Source: Gemmatimonadaceae bacterium
GTDB lineage: Bacteria > Gemmatimonadota > Gemmatimonadetes > Gemmatimonadales > Gemmatimonadaceae
Assembly (NCBI GenBank): GCA_035606695.1
Contig: DATNEW010000023.1
Span: 118,275-182,274 of the forward strand
Direction: 5' to 3'
Length of the DNA: 64,000 bases
The notes beneath the pieces were generated by a model, which was not told the DNA's origin, ran no database searches, and was given only the letters and a program-made list of their open reading frames with translations. The position numbers and the translations under genes are program-made. How positions within the stretch are numbered: position 1 is the stretch's first letter; every line of letters begins with the position of its first letter. Of this stretch, positions 11,251 to 21,600 are shown piece by piece.

Positions 11251-13998
11251 ATGCGCCGGGCGTTCCGCATGCCGTTCGGCAAGCACCACATCGCGCGCGA
11301 GGTCGACGACGAGCTCGCGTTCCATCTCGACATGCGCGTGCAACGGCTGGTCGCCGCCGGGTGGTCCTACGATGACGCGCGCCATGAAGCCCTGAGACAG
11401 TTCGGCAACGTCGACGCCGTGCGCAGCTCGTGCATGACGCTCGACGAACAACGCGAACGAGCGAGGCAACGAACGAACATGATGGCAGATCTCTTACAGG
11501 ACATCGCGTACGCGCTCCGCACGCTGCGCCGCAACGCCGGCTTCACGGCGGTGATCGTGATCGCGCTCGCCGTCGGCATCGGCGCGAACACGGCGATCTT
11601 CACGCTCATCGACGCCGTCCTGATGCGCATGTTGCCCGTCGCGCATCCCGAGCAGCTCGTCGTCGTCGGCGATCCGTCGCGCATCGGCGGTCTCTCGGAA
11701 GGGTCGGTGCGCACCGACCTGCTCTCGTATCCGCTCTACAAGGACATTCGCGGCGACAATCCCGTCTTCAGCGACGTCCTCGCGTCGGGCCGCACCGGTC
11801 GTCTCGACGTCCAGGTCTCGAGTGGCCGAGAGCTCGAGCATCCGCACGGACGATTCGTCTCGAGCAACTATTTCAGCCTCCTGGGCGTGCCGGCGTTCGC
11901 GGGACGCACGTTGGACGCGCACATGGACGACGTGACCGGCTCGTCGCCAGTCATCGTGATCAGCAATTCCTATTGGACGCGCCGATTCAAGGCGAGCAAT
12001 GACGCGATCGGCAGCACGGTGACGATCGACGGCGTGAAGATGACGATCATCGGCGTTACGCCGCCCGGATTCAGCGGCGAGATCGTCGGCACCTCGACGG
12101 ACCTCTGGTTGCCGATCTCGATGCAGCCGTCGCTCCAGCCCCATCAGAAAATACTCAACGATCGCTCGGCGAGCTGGGTGCTGCTGCTCGGCCGCCTCAA
12201 GCCCGGCGCGACGCTCGCGCAGGCGAAGCTCGTATTGCCCGACATCATCAAGCGCCACGTGCTCGCCGGCGGCCCGCAGTCCCTGTCCCAGGAATTCGCG
12301 GCCGACAAGCACACCTACTACGTCAGCGACGGATCGAAAGGATTCTCCCGGGTGAGAACGACCTTCCAGGCGCCGTTGATCACGCTGATGATCGGCGTGG
12401 CACTGCTGCTCTGCATCATCTGCGCGAACGTCGCGAACCTGCTCCTGGCGCGCGCCGTCGCCCGCGGTCGCGAGATGAGCGTGCGTCTCGCGCTCGGCGC
12501 CGATCGCTCGCGACTCGTGCGGCAGCTGCTGACCGAAAGCGCGGTGCTCGCGGTATTGAGCGCGGCGGCGGGACTCCTGGTCGCCTGGTGGGGCAGTCGT
12601 GCACTGCTCACGATGGCGGCCGATGGCGGCACCATCCCGCTGCGATTGAACATGGATTTCACCGTGCTGGCGTTTACGGTGGTCGTGTCGATCGCCGCCG
12701 TCGCGCTGTTTGGCCTCGCGCCGGCGGTGCGTGCGTCGCGCGTCGATCTCGCATCCACGATGCGCGCGGGCGCCACCGCCGTCACCGGCTCCGCGCTCGG
12801 TGCTCGCGGACGCAGGGCTCCGCTCGGCGCGCTGCTCGTGACGGGACAAGTCGCGCTGTCGATCGTGTTGCTCGTCGGCGCGACGATGCTCGTGCGCAGC
12901 CTTCGCAACGTGCAATCAACGGACATCGGTCTCGACCGCGATCATCTCGTGCTCGTCGACGTCGATGTCACCTCGCGCGGGATTCAAGGCCCGCTGCTCG
13001 GCCCGTTCGCCAACAAGCTGCGCGACCGGCTCGCGGCGGTGCCGGGCGTGAAAGAGGTCACGTTCTCGGAGAATGGCATCTTCTCCGGCACCGAGTCGGC
13101 TACGAACATTCAGATTCCCGGTTTCGCAATGCGGCAGCCGAGCGACAGCAATGTCGCGTACGACCAGGTTGGCGCGGGCTATGCGCACGCGATTGGAGCC
13201 CATCTCCTCGCCGGGCGTGACATCGCAAAGTCCGACGAAGCCGGTGTACCGCGCGTCGCCGTGGTGAATGAGTCGCTGGCGAAGTTCTTCTTCAACGGCG
13301 ACGCCGTCGGCAAATACATCCACTTCAACGACAGCGTGGCGGTGCAGATCGTCGGCGTGCTGGCCGACACGCGCGACCACGAGCTGGCCACCGCGCCGCT
13401 TCGCCGCATCTATTTCCCCTTCGTCCACGCCGCCGACAGTCTCAACCTCGGCTGGCCGGGATCGCTGCGGTTGGAGGTGAGTACGAGCGGCGATCCCACG
13501 GCGCTGGTGCAGCCGCTGCGCAAGGCGGTCCAGAGCGTCGATCCGCTCTTGCCGATCGACGGCGTCGATCCGCTCGTCACGTTGATTCGCGACACGATCA
13601 CGCAGGAACGTCTGCTCGCGAAGCTCGCGACAGCGTTCGGCGTGCTGGCGTTGATTCTCGCGGCGGTTGGACTGTACGGGGTGATGACGTATGCCATCTC
13701 ACGCCGCACGGGAGAGATCGGTCTGCGCGTGGCGCTCGGTGCGCAGCGCGTGAATCTGGTGAGCATGGTGCTGATCGACGCGATGCGATTGGTCGTGCTT
13801 GGCGTGGTGATCGGCCTGCCGCTCGCGTTGCTGAGTGTGCGACTGTTGCGCGCCCAGCTGCACGACGTGGCGCTCATCGATCCGGCGTCGATCGTCCTCG
13901 CGGTGGGTGTGCTCTCGGCGGCGGCGGTGGCGGCGGTGTTGTTGCCGGCGCTCCGAGCGTCGTCGGTGTCGCCGATCGTGGCGTTGCGCTCGGAATAG
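11251..13998 (+). CDS. ADOP-type ABC transporter permease (MacB/FtsX-like, duplicated)
   Basis: A 915-aa inner-membrane protein. An N-terminal soluble permease-prefix domain (about 1-75, EVDDELAFHLDMRVQRLVAAG, ALRQFGN) precedes two copies of the MacB-periplasmic plus FtsX-permease module. First transmembrane helix: NAGFTAVIVIALAVGIGANT. Other FtsX features: ARAVARGREMSVRLALGADR in the middle and ISRRTGEIGLRVALGAQRVN near the end. No ATP-binding subunit gene is adjacent, as usual for these orphan permeases. It is co-transcribed with padR (6-bp gap). Family members are thought to act in export or cell-envelope mechanotransmission; the substrate cannot be told from sequence. Confidence 0.93.
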   Translation: MRRAFRMPFGKHHIAREVDDELAFHLDMRVQRLVAAGWSYDDARHEALRQFGNVDAVRSSCMTLDEQRERARQRTNMMADLLQDIAYALRTLRRNAGFTAVIVIALAVGIGANTAIFTLIDAVLMRMLPVAHPEQLVVVGDPSRIGGLSEGSVRTDLLSYPLYKDIRGDNPVFSDVLASGRTGRLDVQVSSGRELEHPHGRFVSSNYFSLLGVPAFAGRTLDAHMDDVTGSSPVIVISNSYWTRRFKASNDAIGSTVTIDGVKMTIIGVTPPGFSGEIVGTSTDLWLPISMQPSLQPHQKILNDRSASWVLLLGRLKPGATLAQAKLVLPDIIKRHVLAGGPQSLSQEFAADKHTYYVSDGSKGFSRVRTTFQAPLITLMIGVALLLCIICANVANLLLARAVARGREMSVRLALGADRSRLVRQLLTESAVLAVLSAAAGLLVAWWGSRALLTMAADGGTIPLRLNMDFTVLAFTVVVSIAAVALFGLAPAVRASRVDLASTMRAGATAVTGSALGARGRRAPLGALLVTGQVALSIVLLVGATMLVRSLRNVQSTDIGLDRDHLVLVDVDVTSRGIQGPLLGPFANKLRDRLAAVPGVKEVTFSENGIFSGTESATNIQIPGFAMRQPSDSNVAYDQVGAGYAHAIGAHLLAGRDIAKSDEAGVPRVAVVNESLAKFFFNGDAVGKYIHFNDSVAVQIVGVLADTRDHELATAPLRRIYFPFVHAADSLNLGWPGSLRLEVSTSGDPTALVQPLRKAVQSVDPLLPIDGVDPLVTLIRDTITQERLLAKLATAFGVLALILAAVGLYGVMTYAISRRTGEIGLRVALGAQRVNLVSMVLIDAMRLVVLGVVIGLPLALLSVRLLRAQLHDVALIDPASIVLAVGVLSAAAVAAVLLPALRASSVSPIVALRSE

Positions 13999-14000
13999 CC

Positions 14001-14092
14001 TGTCATCCCGAGGAGCGAAGCGACGAGGGATCTTCTGTCCGGTTAGAGCTCTCTACCGGGAAAGAAGATCCCTCGCTGCGCTCGGGATGACG
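14001..14092. repeat. Family A palindromic repeat, copy 4
   Basis: TGTCATCCCGAGGAGCGAAG...GAGGGATCTTCT pairs with AGAAGATCCCTC...GCTCGGGATGACG. It lies between two convergent genes and could act as a bidirectional transcript-end hairpin. Confidence 0.85.
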
Positions 14093-14094
14093 CC

Positions 14095-15231
14095 TTACTT
14101 CTTCTTCCCCAAACACGCCTCGACGATACTCGCCTTCGCCGCGCGCGGATCATTGATCGTCTTGTAGAACTGATCGAAATACCCCAGCGTCTCATCCACG
14201 ACGCTCGGCCGAATCAACTTGCCGACCGTATCGCGATACAACGCGTAGATCGAATCCTTCTTCGCGTTGAACAGCGCGAACACTTTGGGATACTCCTCGT
14301 CCGGCACGCAGTAGCCGCGATACAAGCGATCGCGCACGCTGTTGATGTGGAGCCGGGGATCCGGCGTCGCATAGCGCGCGTTGACGGCGCCGGCGAAATC
14401 GAAGTCATACACGATCGGCAAATAGTCGCCATTGTTGCGGCCGAGCAGCTCGGCATTGTGCAACGCTGATAGCGCGAAGTCGGTATTGCCGATGAAGTAT
14501 TGAAAGACGCCGACCAGCGCGTCCTGATAGGGCTCGAGATCGCCGGGACCGGCGCCGGTGATCTTGAGCATCTTGCCGTTCATGCGCGCCGCGACGGCGT
14601 CGGGATCCTCCTCCATGAAGCCGTAGCGCGTCGCCTGGACCTTGCCGCTCGCGCTGTCCTCGTACGTGATGCGCATCAGCCGCACCGCGTGGCTGGCCGG
14701 CGTGAGCAAACGATACACTCGGTATAGCTGATACTCCTGCAGCAGATACTGCTCGTACGCGTCGTCGTCGCGGCAATAGTTCACGAGCTTCGGCTTGTCG
14801 AGGCCCTTGAACACCGTGTGCTTCGTCGCTTCGCTCGTGAAGTTGATCCGCAGCGGCGGAAACTCACACGTCTTGAGACGCCAGATGCCGCGCGTGCGCA
14901 CCCTCGCCGGCACCGAGATCATCCCGCCGCTGTCATTCTTGTACCTGAACACCGCCTGGCGATACGGCGCATTCGCATCGCGATCGCTCCGAATGCGCTT
15001 GACGTCGATCACGAGCGTGACCGGCAGCGGCTCGCTGCGCTCGAAGAAGCGCGCAACCGCGAGGCTGTCGTGCGGCATCTTCGCCAGCTTGGCGCGCTTC
15101 ACCGTATCGCGCTTCGCCTGCGCCGCGAGCGACGTGTCCTTCGGCGCGCGAGGCTTTGGATTCTGCGCCGCGCCCACGCCGGCGAAGAGACCCCATGCGG
15201 CCACGCCGGAGATCGACGTGAGAAATCTCAT
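14095..15231 (-). CDS. Secreted protein with CotH-kinase-like features
   Basis: A 378-aa protein with an N-terminal signal sequence (MRFLTSISGVAAWGLFAGVGA). The middle contains VRTRGIWRLKTCEFPPLRINF, reminiscent of the CotH segment G-x-x-S-x-x-xP-K-xx-xR-L-x-F. Later come GFMEEDPDAVAARM, YFIGNTDFALSALHNAELL and PIVYDFDFAGAVN, which match the order N-x-D ... N ... P-xx-D-x-D of CotH-type atypical kinases. The match was made from memory of the family and is tentative. I chose ATG at 15231 because it gives the signal peptide; the longer reading overlaps the next gene. The C-terminus is Lys-rich (CLGKKK). It follows the DUF4956 gene on the same strand with a 28-bp gap, suggesting co-transcription; in other bacteria CotH and DUF4956 proteins often occur together. 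Confidence 0.6.
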   Translation of the reverse strand: MRFLTSISGVAAWGLFAGVGAAQNPKPRAPKDTSLAAQAKRDTVKRAKLAKMPHDSLAVARFFERSEPLPVTLVIDVKRIRSDRDANAPYRQAVFRYKNDSGGMISVPARVRTRGIWRLKTCEFPPLRINFTSEATKHTVFKGLDKPKLVNYCRDDDAYEQYLLQEYQLYRVYRLLTPASHAVRLMRITYEDSASGKVQATRYGFMEEDPDAVAARMNGKMLKITGAGPGDLEPYQDALVGVFQYFIGNTDFALSALHNAELLGRNNGDYLPIVYDFDFAGAVNARYATPDPRLHINSVRDRLYRGYCVPDEEYPKVFALFNAKKDSIYALYRDTVGKLIRPSVVDETLGYFDQFYKTINDPRAAKASIVEACLGKKK

Positions 15232-15259
15232 AGTGAAAACAGGGTCGCGAGCACGCCGC

Positions 15260-16312
15260 TCAGCGCGCCAGTTCGGCGTCGACCAACTCGGGACCACCGG
15301 TCGCAACAACGAGCGCGAGCAGTTCGTCGGGCGTCGTGCGCTTGCGCGTCTGGACGACATACTCGAGCACGCACGTCCCATCGGGCTCCATCGAGACGCC
15401 GCCGAGTTTCCAGCGCTTCGTCGTGTCCTCCAGCCGCGCCTCGACCAGTGGACGCGTGAGACCCGAGTCGCGCGTGCGCAGCCGCAGGCGGGTCTCGGTG
15501 CGCACCTCCTCATCGCCGCCCTTGCCGTGTCCGTCGGGGTGATTCTCGCGCGCGCGGCGCCACGCCCGCTTCGCGACGCCTTCGAGCTGTTCCGCCGTCA
15601 TGTTGCGCAGGACTTCGTCGTCGATGCGCGCGACGAACGTTCCCGTGCGCGCCAGCTGCCGCGCGCGCTCCAACCGCCGCTCGGCCAATCTGCCATCGAG
15701 CGCCACGGGCGTGCGACCGAAATCCGTCATCCAGAGAATGACGACGACCGCGTTGAACAACACGGAAATCACCATCGCCACCGGCATGTCGACCGCGGCG
15801 GCAATCCCCAAACCGGTCACGAGAAACACGTAGACGGCGTCCTTGCTATCGTCGAGCGAATTGCGGAAGCGCACGGCCGCGACGACGCTGCCAAGCCCGA
15901 ACGCGAGCGCGATGCTGTACTTCACGAGCACGATCACGCCGGCGATCACCGTCGGCAGGACGATCAGCAATTGCACGATCGACTGCTGATAGCCGCGCCG
16001 CGCCCGCGTCAGCGTGTAGATCCACGCAACGGGCAGCGCGAGCAGCGCGGAGCCAAGCATCGCCAGAATGACGGTGACGGCGAGGGTGCCCTGGTCGGTG
16101 GCGACACTCACCGCATTCTTTCCGCTGCCGCGGATGGTGCCGGTCGCGTCGCCGAACAAGGCGTCGAGCGAGTCCGTGGTGATGAGATGCGTGCGCGGCA
16201 AATAGCGCCACGCGACGGCGCCGACGCCGAAGATGAATGCATAGAACACGACGACCCGCGCGAGCACGCGTGCCGACGTTGGTGCAGTCGAGCGAGATGT
16301 GGAAGGCGGCAT
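15260..16312 (-). CDS. DUF4956-family membrane protein
   Basis: A 350-aa protein. N-terminal transmembrane helix (VVVFYAFIFGVGAVAW), then further helices at about 75-200 (LAVTVILAMLGSALLALPVAW, IVQLLIVLPTVIAGVIVLVKY, IALAFGLGSVVAAVRFRNSL, VYVFLVTGLGIAAAVDMPVA, VISVLFNAVVVILWM). The run FGLGSVVAAVRFRN...DDSKDAVYVFL is characteristic of DUF4956. A soluble C-terminal domain of about 150 aa follows. Function is not established for the family. It precedes the CotH-like gene, which supports a shared envelope or surface role. Confidence 0.75.
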   Translation of the reverse strand: MPPSTSRSTAPTSARVLARVVVFYAFIFGVGAVAWRYLPRTHLITTDSLDALFGDATGTIRGSGKNAVSVATDQGTLAVTVILAMLGSALLALPVAWIYTLTRARRGYQQSIVQLLIVLPTVIAGVIVLVKYSIALAFGLGSVVAAVRFRNSLDDSKDAVYVFLVTGLGIAAAVDMPVAMVISVLFNAVVVILWMTDFGRTPVALDGRLAERRLERARQLARTGTFVARIDDEVLRNMTAEQLEGVAKRAWRRARENHPDGHGKGGDEEVRTETRLRLRTRDSGLTRPLVEARLEDTTKRWKLGGVSMEPDGTCVLEYVVQTRKRTTPDELLALVVATGGPELVDAELAR

Positions 16313-16414
16313 CGCGACGCGGGGGCCGAGTGAAGGCTCGGCAATTCTCGCGCGCCGCGCGGGGTTCCGCTAGGCGCGAACCGCCTATTGCAGACTAGTG
16401 CTGGCTAGTGATGG

Positions 16415-16975
16415 CTAGTGCAACAGCGGTGGGCCCGAACGTCCAGCGCTTTTTGTGGCCTTGAGCTCTTCGTCGGCGATGGCTTTCTCCGCGCTCGCCT
16501 CGAGGTCGACCGCCTTTGCATACTGGGTCGCATTCAATTCGCCGAATGCCTTCTCGCGCGCGGCGAGATAGTTGTCGTGCAGCTCCGCGCTCGTGCCTTT
16601 CACGAACATCCGCGCGTCGGCGACTGAATCGCGGTGCTCGCGCGATTGCTCGCTGAATATGAGTCCGCCGCGGAAGACATGCTGCACCGAGTCGAGGCGC
16701 CGCATGAGCGGCGCATTCGTTGAGTCGAGCGTCCGCTTGAGCGCGACGATGTGCATGAACTGCGAATCCGACAGCGCGAGCTCTTGCCGGTGCGCGATCA
16801 GCAGGTTCACGGGATTGACCTGCCTGGGAATGTCGATGCCCGGTTCGTGCGCGATCTTGCCGATGCCGCGCCCGCGACCGCCGAATCCGCCGCGCTGCGC
16901 CGCACAGACGCCGGGGACAAGAACGAGCACAGCGATGAATCGCATTCGAATTCGAAACACAGACGCCTCACGCAT
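16415..16975 (-). CDS. Spy/CpxP-like periplasmic protein
   Basis: A 186-aa exported helical protein. A signal sequence (MRFIAVLVLVPGVCAAQ) begins at an internal Met at 16945, which may be the true start. It is followed by a Gly/Arg-rich stretch (RGGFGGRGRGIGK) and alpha-helical segments. The helix ELALSDSQFMHIVALKRTLDS resembles the LTxxQ region of Spy/CpxP periplasmic chaperone or metal-sensing proteins, and charged residues spread through the C-terminal helices fit that fold. The downstream end carries a small tandem repeat (CTAGTGNTGG units, 16393-16421). Assignment is by pattern only. Confidence 0.5.
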   Translation of the reverse strand: MREASVFRIRMRFIAVLVLVPGVCAAQRGGFGGRGRGIGKIAHEPGIDIPRQVNPVNLLIAHRQELALSDSQFMHIVALKRTLDSTNAPLMRRLDSVQHVFRGGLIFSEQSREHRDSVADARMFVKGTSAELHDNYLAAREKAFGELNATQYAKAVDLEASAEKAIADEELKATKSAGRSGPPLLH

Positions 16976-16988
16976 ACCGAAAAGAAAA

Positions 16989-17018
16989 CGCCCGCACCGC
17001 GCGAGCGGTACGGGCGTC
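16989..17018 (-). terminator. Intrinsic terminator after the cupredoxin gene
   Basis: On the minus strand the arms ACGCCCGTACCGC and GCGGTGCGGGCGT (one mismatch) form a stem with a short loop, followed by TTTTCTTTTC. It lies 24 bp after the stop of the cupredoxin gene. Confidence 0.75.
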
Positions 17019-17041
17019 AGACGGCAAACCGAAGCAGCCGC

Positions 17042-17431
17042 CTATTTCACCAGCACCGTCCCCGTCATCACAGCGTGTAACGTGCACTGATAGGAAAATG
17101 TTCCCGCGGTCGGGAACGCCTTGCTGAAGGACCCGCCCGGGCCTTTGTCACCCGAATTGTCACCGCTGAAGGTGACGTTGTGAATGGACACGCCAGACGG
17201 CCACGACCACGTCACCGTGGCGCCGGGCGATACCTGAATGTTGGACGGATCGAAGAAGTCGTCGCCGACGGTCACGGCCGTCGTGAGAACTGGATTGGAC
17301 GGTGACGAGGGCGTGGTCGGTTGCGTCGGCCCCGTCGGTCCGGTGACTCCCGTCGACGTGCCGCTGCTTCCACCGCACGCTGCCGCGACGGCAACAACGC
17401 TTAATGCCAAAAATCTGAATGAGGATCGCAT
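17042..17431 (-). CDS. Cupredoxin (plastocyanin-like) lipoprotein
   Basis: A 129-aa exported blue-copper protein. Signal peptide ends in a lipobox-like VAAACGG (Cys19 or so), so it is probably lipid-anchored, and a Gly/Thr/Pro-rich linker follows. The copper fold is visible: DDFFDPSNIQVSPGATVTW, the first His ligand in SIHNVTF, and the C-terminal ligand loop YQCTLHAVMTGTV with Cys, His and Met in the usual C-x2-H-x2-M order. It would carry electrons or bind copper at the periplasmic side. It is a single gene with its own terminator; no oxidase partner is nearby. Confidence 0.88.
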   Translation of the reverse strand: MRSSFRFLALSVVAVAAACGGSSGTSTGVTGPTGPTQPTTPSSPSNPVLTTAVTVGDDFFDPSNIQVSPGATVTWSWPSGVSIHNVTFSGDNSGDKGPGGSFSKAFPTAGTFSYQCTLHAVMTGTVLVK

Positions 17432-17532
17432 GGTCTCGAGCTCCGGTTAATGGCGGGTACCGACGCCACGAATCCAAAGCTCGAGATCACGGTTCCTTTC
17501 GCAAGCCCCGCGCGGGCAAACGCGGGCAAATC

Positions 17533-17802
17533 TTAGCGGCGGCGATTTCCGCGTCCGCGCGACGACGAACGACCCGTTGCCTTGTTCACGTCTTCGCGAT
17601 TTTCCTCGATCACTTCACCAATGTGACGCGCGCGCAAACCTGCTTGCGCTCCGTCGTCCGCGACGGCGCCGCCGAGCCGCACATCGTCGCGCACGGCGTC
17701 GACACCGCTGGGATCTTCGAGCAGATCGTCGACATCCTCTTGCCGGACGCGGAAGCGTCCATCGACATCGCGGCCATTGTGCGTCTTGTGACGTTCACTC
17801 AT
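17533..17802 (-). CDS. Small, highly charged hypothetical protein
   Basis: An 89-aa protein (MSERHKTHNGRDVDGRFRV). I do not recognise it. It is rich in Asp and Arg, has no signal or membrane segment, and ends with a basic tail (SSSRGRGNRRR), which could bind nucleic acid. The start at 17802 is supported by AGGAGAG a few bases upstream. It stands alone between the cupredoxin gene and a long gene-free stretch. Confidence 0.55.
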   Translation of the reverse strand: MSERHKTHNGRDVDGRFRVRQEDVDDLLEDPSGVDAVRDDVRLGGAVADDGAQAGLRARHIGEVIEENREDVNKATGRSSSRGRGNRRR

Positions 17803-18109
17803 GCAACTCTCCTCGTGAGACAAGGTCTGAATTCGTGCACCTCGCATTCAATGAGGCAATCCCCAGGCCTCGACTCGCGGCGGCGAGCGGCGCGGGCCTT
17901 GCCTTTTTGGTTCTCGAAGGGAGGCGGATGTGAGAGACGTGACGAACTCGGCACTCATGCGCGGGGGCGACACCGTTCGGTTCGCTGCGTGCTGTAGAAG
18001 GTTTCGGAAGCACGGATCGACGTCACGGATGAGGCGGCGGATGCGAGCGCGCGGCGTGTCGTCCTGAGGGCGCGGACGAGGGAAAAGGCATTAGCACGGA
18101 ATTGGGTAC

Positions 18110-18204
18110 GGCGACGTTCTCGGACAGGCACGGAGACAGCGTTGACTGACAACGGCAGTTGACTGCCGTTGACGCCCTCTCCGTGCCGATCCGAGAACGT
18201 CGCC
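18110..18204. repeat. Family B nested hairpin, perfect three-stem copy
   Basis: Three perfect inverted pairs nest inside each other: GGCGACGTTCTCGGA/TCCGAGAACGTCGCC (15 bp), GGCACGGAGA/TCTCCGTGCC (10 bp) and AACGGCAGT-TG-ACTGCCGTT (9 bp). No gene overlaps it. Confidence 0.92.
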
Positions 18205-18285
18205 GTTCATGGTCCGTGGTCATTAATTTCGAGACTCGAATGAGCGTGCTCTTATTATGAGTGTGTTCATTGGCCGGAACCGCCC

Positions 18286-18391
18286 CTTCATCCCCGGCGG
18301 ATGCGCGCCGCGCCAGCGTCGAGGGAACCGCCTCCCGACTGAGGGGCCCTCCCCGGCAACCGAGGGGTCGTTCACTGTCCTCAGGATGACA
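18286..18391. repeat. Family A palindromic repeat, degenerate copy 5
   Basis: CTTCATCCCCGGCGG at the left and CCTCAGGATGACAG at the right resemble family A ends, with GAGGGAACC/GAGGGGCCC inside. The interior is strongly diverged. Confidence 0.5.
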
Positions 18392-18600
18392 GGGGTTTAG
18401 GAGGCCAGACCGAGCGGCCGGTCGATCGCCGAAGGCACTCCGACGCCCAAAACGCCTGTTTGGCCCCGAAAAAGCCGGCGTGACTTGCGGGGGCCTGCGC
18501 TGGGTTACAGTATCTGGCGGCTCCACAAGGCCGTCTCATCCCCAGAATCGGCCTTTGCAGCATGGCACCAGACGGATTACCCCACCGTTCCGAGGTGAAC

Positions 18601-21600
18601 ATGAAGCGCTTGTGCTCGTCCCGCGGTTTCGTCCTCCCCCTAGCGGCCCTACTTCTAGCGGCCCTACCCGCCTCCACCGCCCTCGCGCAGCAGCAAAGCG
18701 CATCAATCACCGGCACCGTCAAGTCGGAAACCGGCCAACCGATCGAAAACGCCAACGCGTACATCCAGGAGCTCAATCTCTCCACGGGTACGAACGCGCA
18801 GGGTCGGTTCACGCTCGTGATTCCCGCCGAACGTGTCCGGGGTCAGGCAGTGGTGCTCCGCGTGCGCGCGATCGCGCACCTTGCCCAGTCGCGCCCCGTG
18901 ACGGTGCGCGCCGGCAACCAAACCATCGACTTCGAGCTGAAGAAGGACATCAATCGTCTCGAGGAAGTCGTCGTCACCGGCATGTCCGGCGCGACGGAGC
19001 AGCGCAAGACGACGTTCGCCATCACCGCGCTCACGGCGGAGCAGGACATGCCGGTGGCCTCGGTGACGCCGCTCGAAGGACTGGCCGGCAAGGTGGCGGG
19101 TGCGTCGGTCGTCGGCGGTAACGGACGTCCCGGCACCGCGCCGGCGATCCTGCTGCGCGGCGCGCACTCGATCAACGCGACGAACCGCGGACAGGGCCCG
19201 CTCATCATCGTGGACGGCATCATCCTCAACGGCAACTCCACCGACATCGATCCGGAATCGATCGAGTCGGTCGAGATCGTGAAGGGGGCCGCCGGCGGAT
19301 CGATGTACGGATCGCTGGCGGAGAACGGCATCATCTCGATTCGCACGAAGCGCGCGACGAACGAGTCGCGTGCGCTGCGCATCGACGCGCGTCAGGAAAC
19401 GGGCTTCTCGGACATCCAGGGCACGTATCACTTCCCGACGACGCAGATGCTGCAGATGAACGAGGACGGCACGCGCTTCTGCATCAATCGGTCGGGCCTG
19501 CCGAACTGCGCGCAGACGGTCGATTGGGATACCGAAGCGGCGCGCATCAACAACGTGCCGACGGCGTTCACCGCGACCCCCTACGCGCTCGTGCGCGACT
19601 ACGGCTTCTCGACCGCGCCGCCGAGCACGCAGTACGAGATCAAGGGTCTGTTCATGATCAATGAATGGCCCAAGCGCTACAATCCGGTCGATCAGGTGAA
19701 GGCGTCGAACGCGTACATCAATTCGACGGTGAGCCTGACCGGAAAGAACGGCGGGACGAGCTACTTCTCGAGCTTCAACCAGACGATTCAGAACGGCGCC
19801 GTGAAATACCAGCAGGGCTATCAGCGCCAGTCGGGCCGCGCCAACGTCGATCAACAGATCGGCTCGGACTTCACGACGTCGCTGCAGATGATGTTCAGCC
19901 GCGGCCGCCAGTTCCCGGATCAGACCAGCTGGTTCGGCGTGACGCGCACGCACGCGGGCGCCAACCTGAATCAGTTCGACGCGTTCGGCCGTCTGTACTA
20001 CCGCCCCGACATCACGTCGGAGACGTCGCAGGACTCGAACGACAACCCGAACTACTTCCAGCTCTATCGCAACGTCGGCGAGACGGACATCAACCGCTAT
20101 CTCGGGTCGATGACGTCGCACTACACGCCGACGGGTTGGCTGACGTTCGAGGCCACGACGGCGATCGACGAGCGGCGCACGAGCGGCGCGTTCGTGACCG
20201 ACAAGGGCTTCCGCACCGCGGCATCCACGTCGGCGAACGACGGCAACATGAGCACGAGCGACAACTACGATCTCTCGTACAACGTCCTCGTGAACGGCAC
20301 CGCCACGCACAACTTCGGCAAGGATCTGGCGACGCGCTGGGACGTTCGCTACAGCTTCGACGACCAGAACAGCCACAGCGAGTCGGGTTCGGGCAGCACG
20401 CTCACCCTTCCCGGCCTGCAGACGCTGCGCAACGCGACGACGTCGCTGCAGCCGTTGTACACCAACAACGCGCAGCGGGCGCTCGGCTACTCGTCGGGCC
20501 TCAATCTCGATTACAAGGATCGCTACATCCTCGACGGCTCGATCCGCCGTGAAGGCAGCTCGCTGTTCGGTATCGCGCAGCGCTGGCACGACTACTCGCG
20601 CGCCTCGCTCGCGTGGCTGGCGTCCGAAGAGCCCTGGTGGTTCCTGCCGAGCCAGATCGATCAGTTCAAGTTCCGCGCGGCGGTCGGCACGGCGGGTGGC
20701 CGTCCCGCGTTCGATCAGCAGTACGAGGTGTACAACCTTGGCACCGGCGGTTCGATCACCGCATCGACGCTCGGCAACAAGGATCTGCGTCCGGAGCACG
20801 CGCTCGAGACCGAGTACGGCATCGACGCGGAGTTCTTCCACAAGTACGGCCTCCAGCTGACGTACGCGCGCGACATCACGACCGACCAGATCATGCAGGT
20901 GCCGCCGTCGGTGTCGTCGGGCTTCTCGTCGCAGTGGCAGAACGCCGGCACGATGGACAGCCGCACGTGGGAAGTCTCGCTGAACGTGCCGCTCATCAAC
21001 CACCGCAGTCTCGCGTGGACGAGCCGGTTGAATTGGGATCAGACCCGGTCCTACATCACGGCGATGAACGTTCCTGACTTCTTCGCCGCGAACACGAACT
21101 CGAACATCCGCTACGCGGTGGGCGAGCGATACGGCAACGTGTACGGCTGGCAGTTCGTGAAGAGCTGCGGCCAGCTGCCGTCCGACTTCCAGGGTCGCTG
21201 CGGCGCCGGCAAGGATTTCCAGGCGAACGACAAGGGCTACATCGTCTGGGTCGGCGCGGGTAATTCGTGGCAGGACGGCGTGACCAAGAACCTGTGGCAG
21301 GCCAAGCTGCTCGGCTGCACGGTGAAGGGCGTGCCGACGAACACCATCACGGGTTCGGCGAACTGTCTCGCCGCGGGCGGCACGGTCAACACGCCGTGGG
21401 GCCAGCCGACGATGAACTGGGGCATGCCGATCGAAGTGCGTGACTCGACGGGCTTCCACAAGCTGAGCCTCCTGGGCAACAGCCAGCCGCTGTGGCACGT
21501 GACGTGGGCGCACAACGTCAGCTTCAAGCGCGTGAACGGCTACCTCTTGCTCGACAAGATGTTCGGCAATCACGTATACAACGAAGATCGCCAGTGGTCG

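Larger units (their letters stand above)
17803..18600. other. Gene-free region upstream of the SusC operon
   Basis: About 800 bp without a convincing gene. It holds the perfect nested hairpin at 18110-18204, a degenerate family A copy at 18286-18391, and the promoter region of the SusC operon (a weak TTGCGG...TACAGT pair with only a 15-bp spacer at 18485-18511). Confidence 0.6.

Noticed and set aside
18485..18511. Possible promoter TTGCGG-15-TACAGT before susC
   Set aside because: Spacer too short and boxes weak; noted only as a weak candidate.
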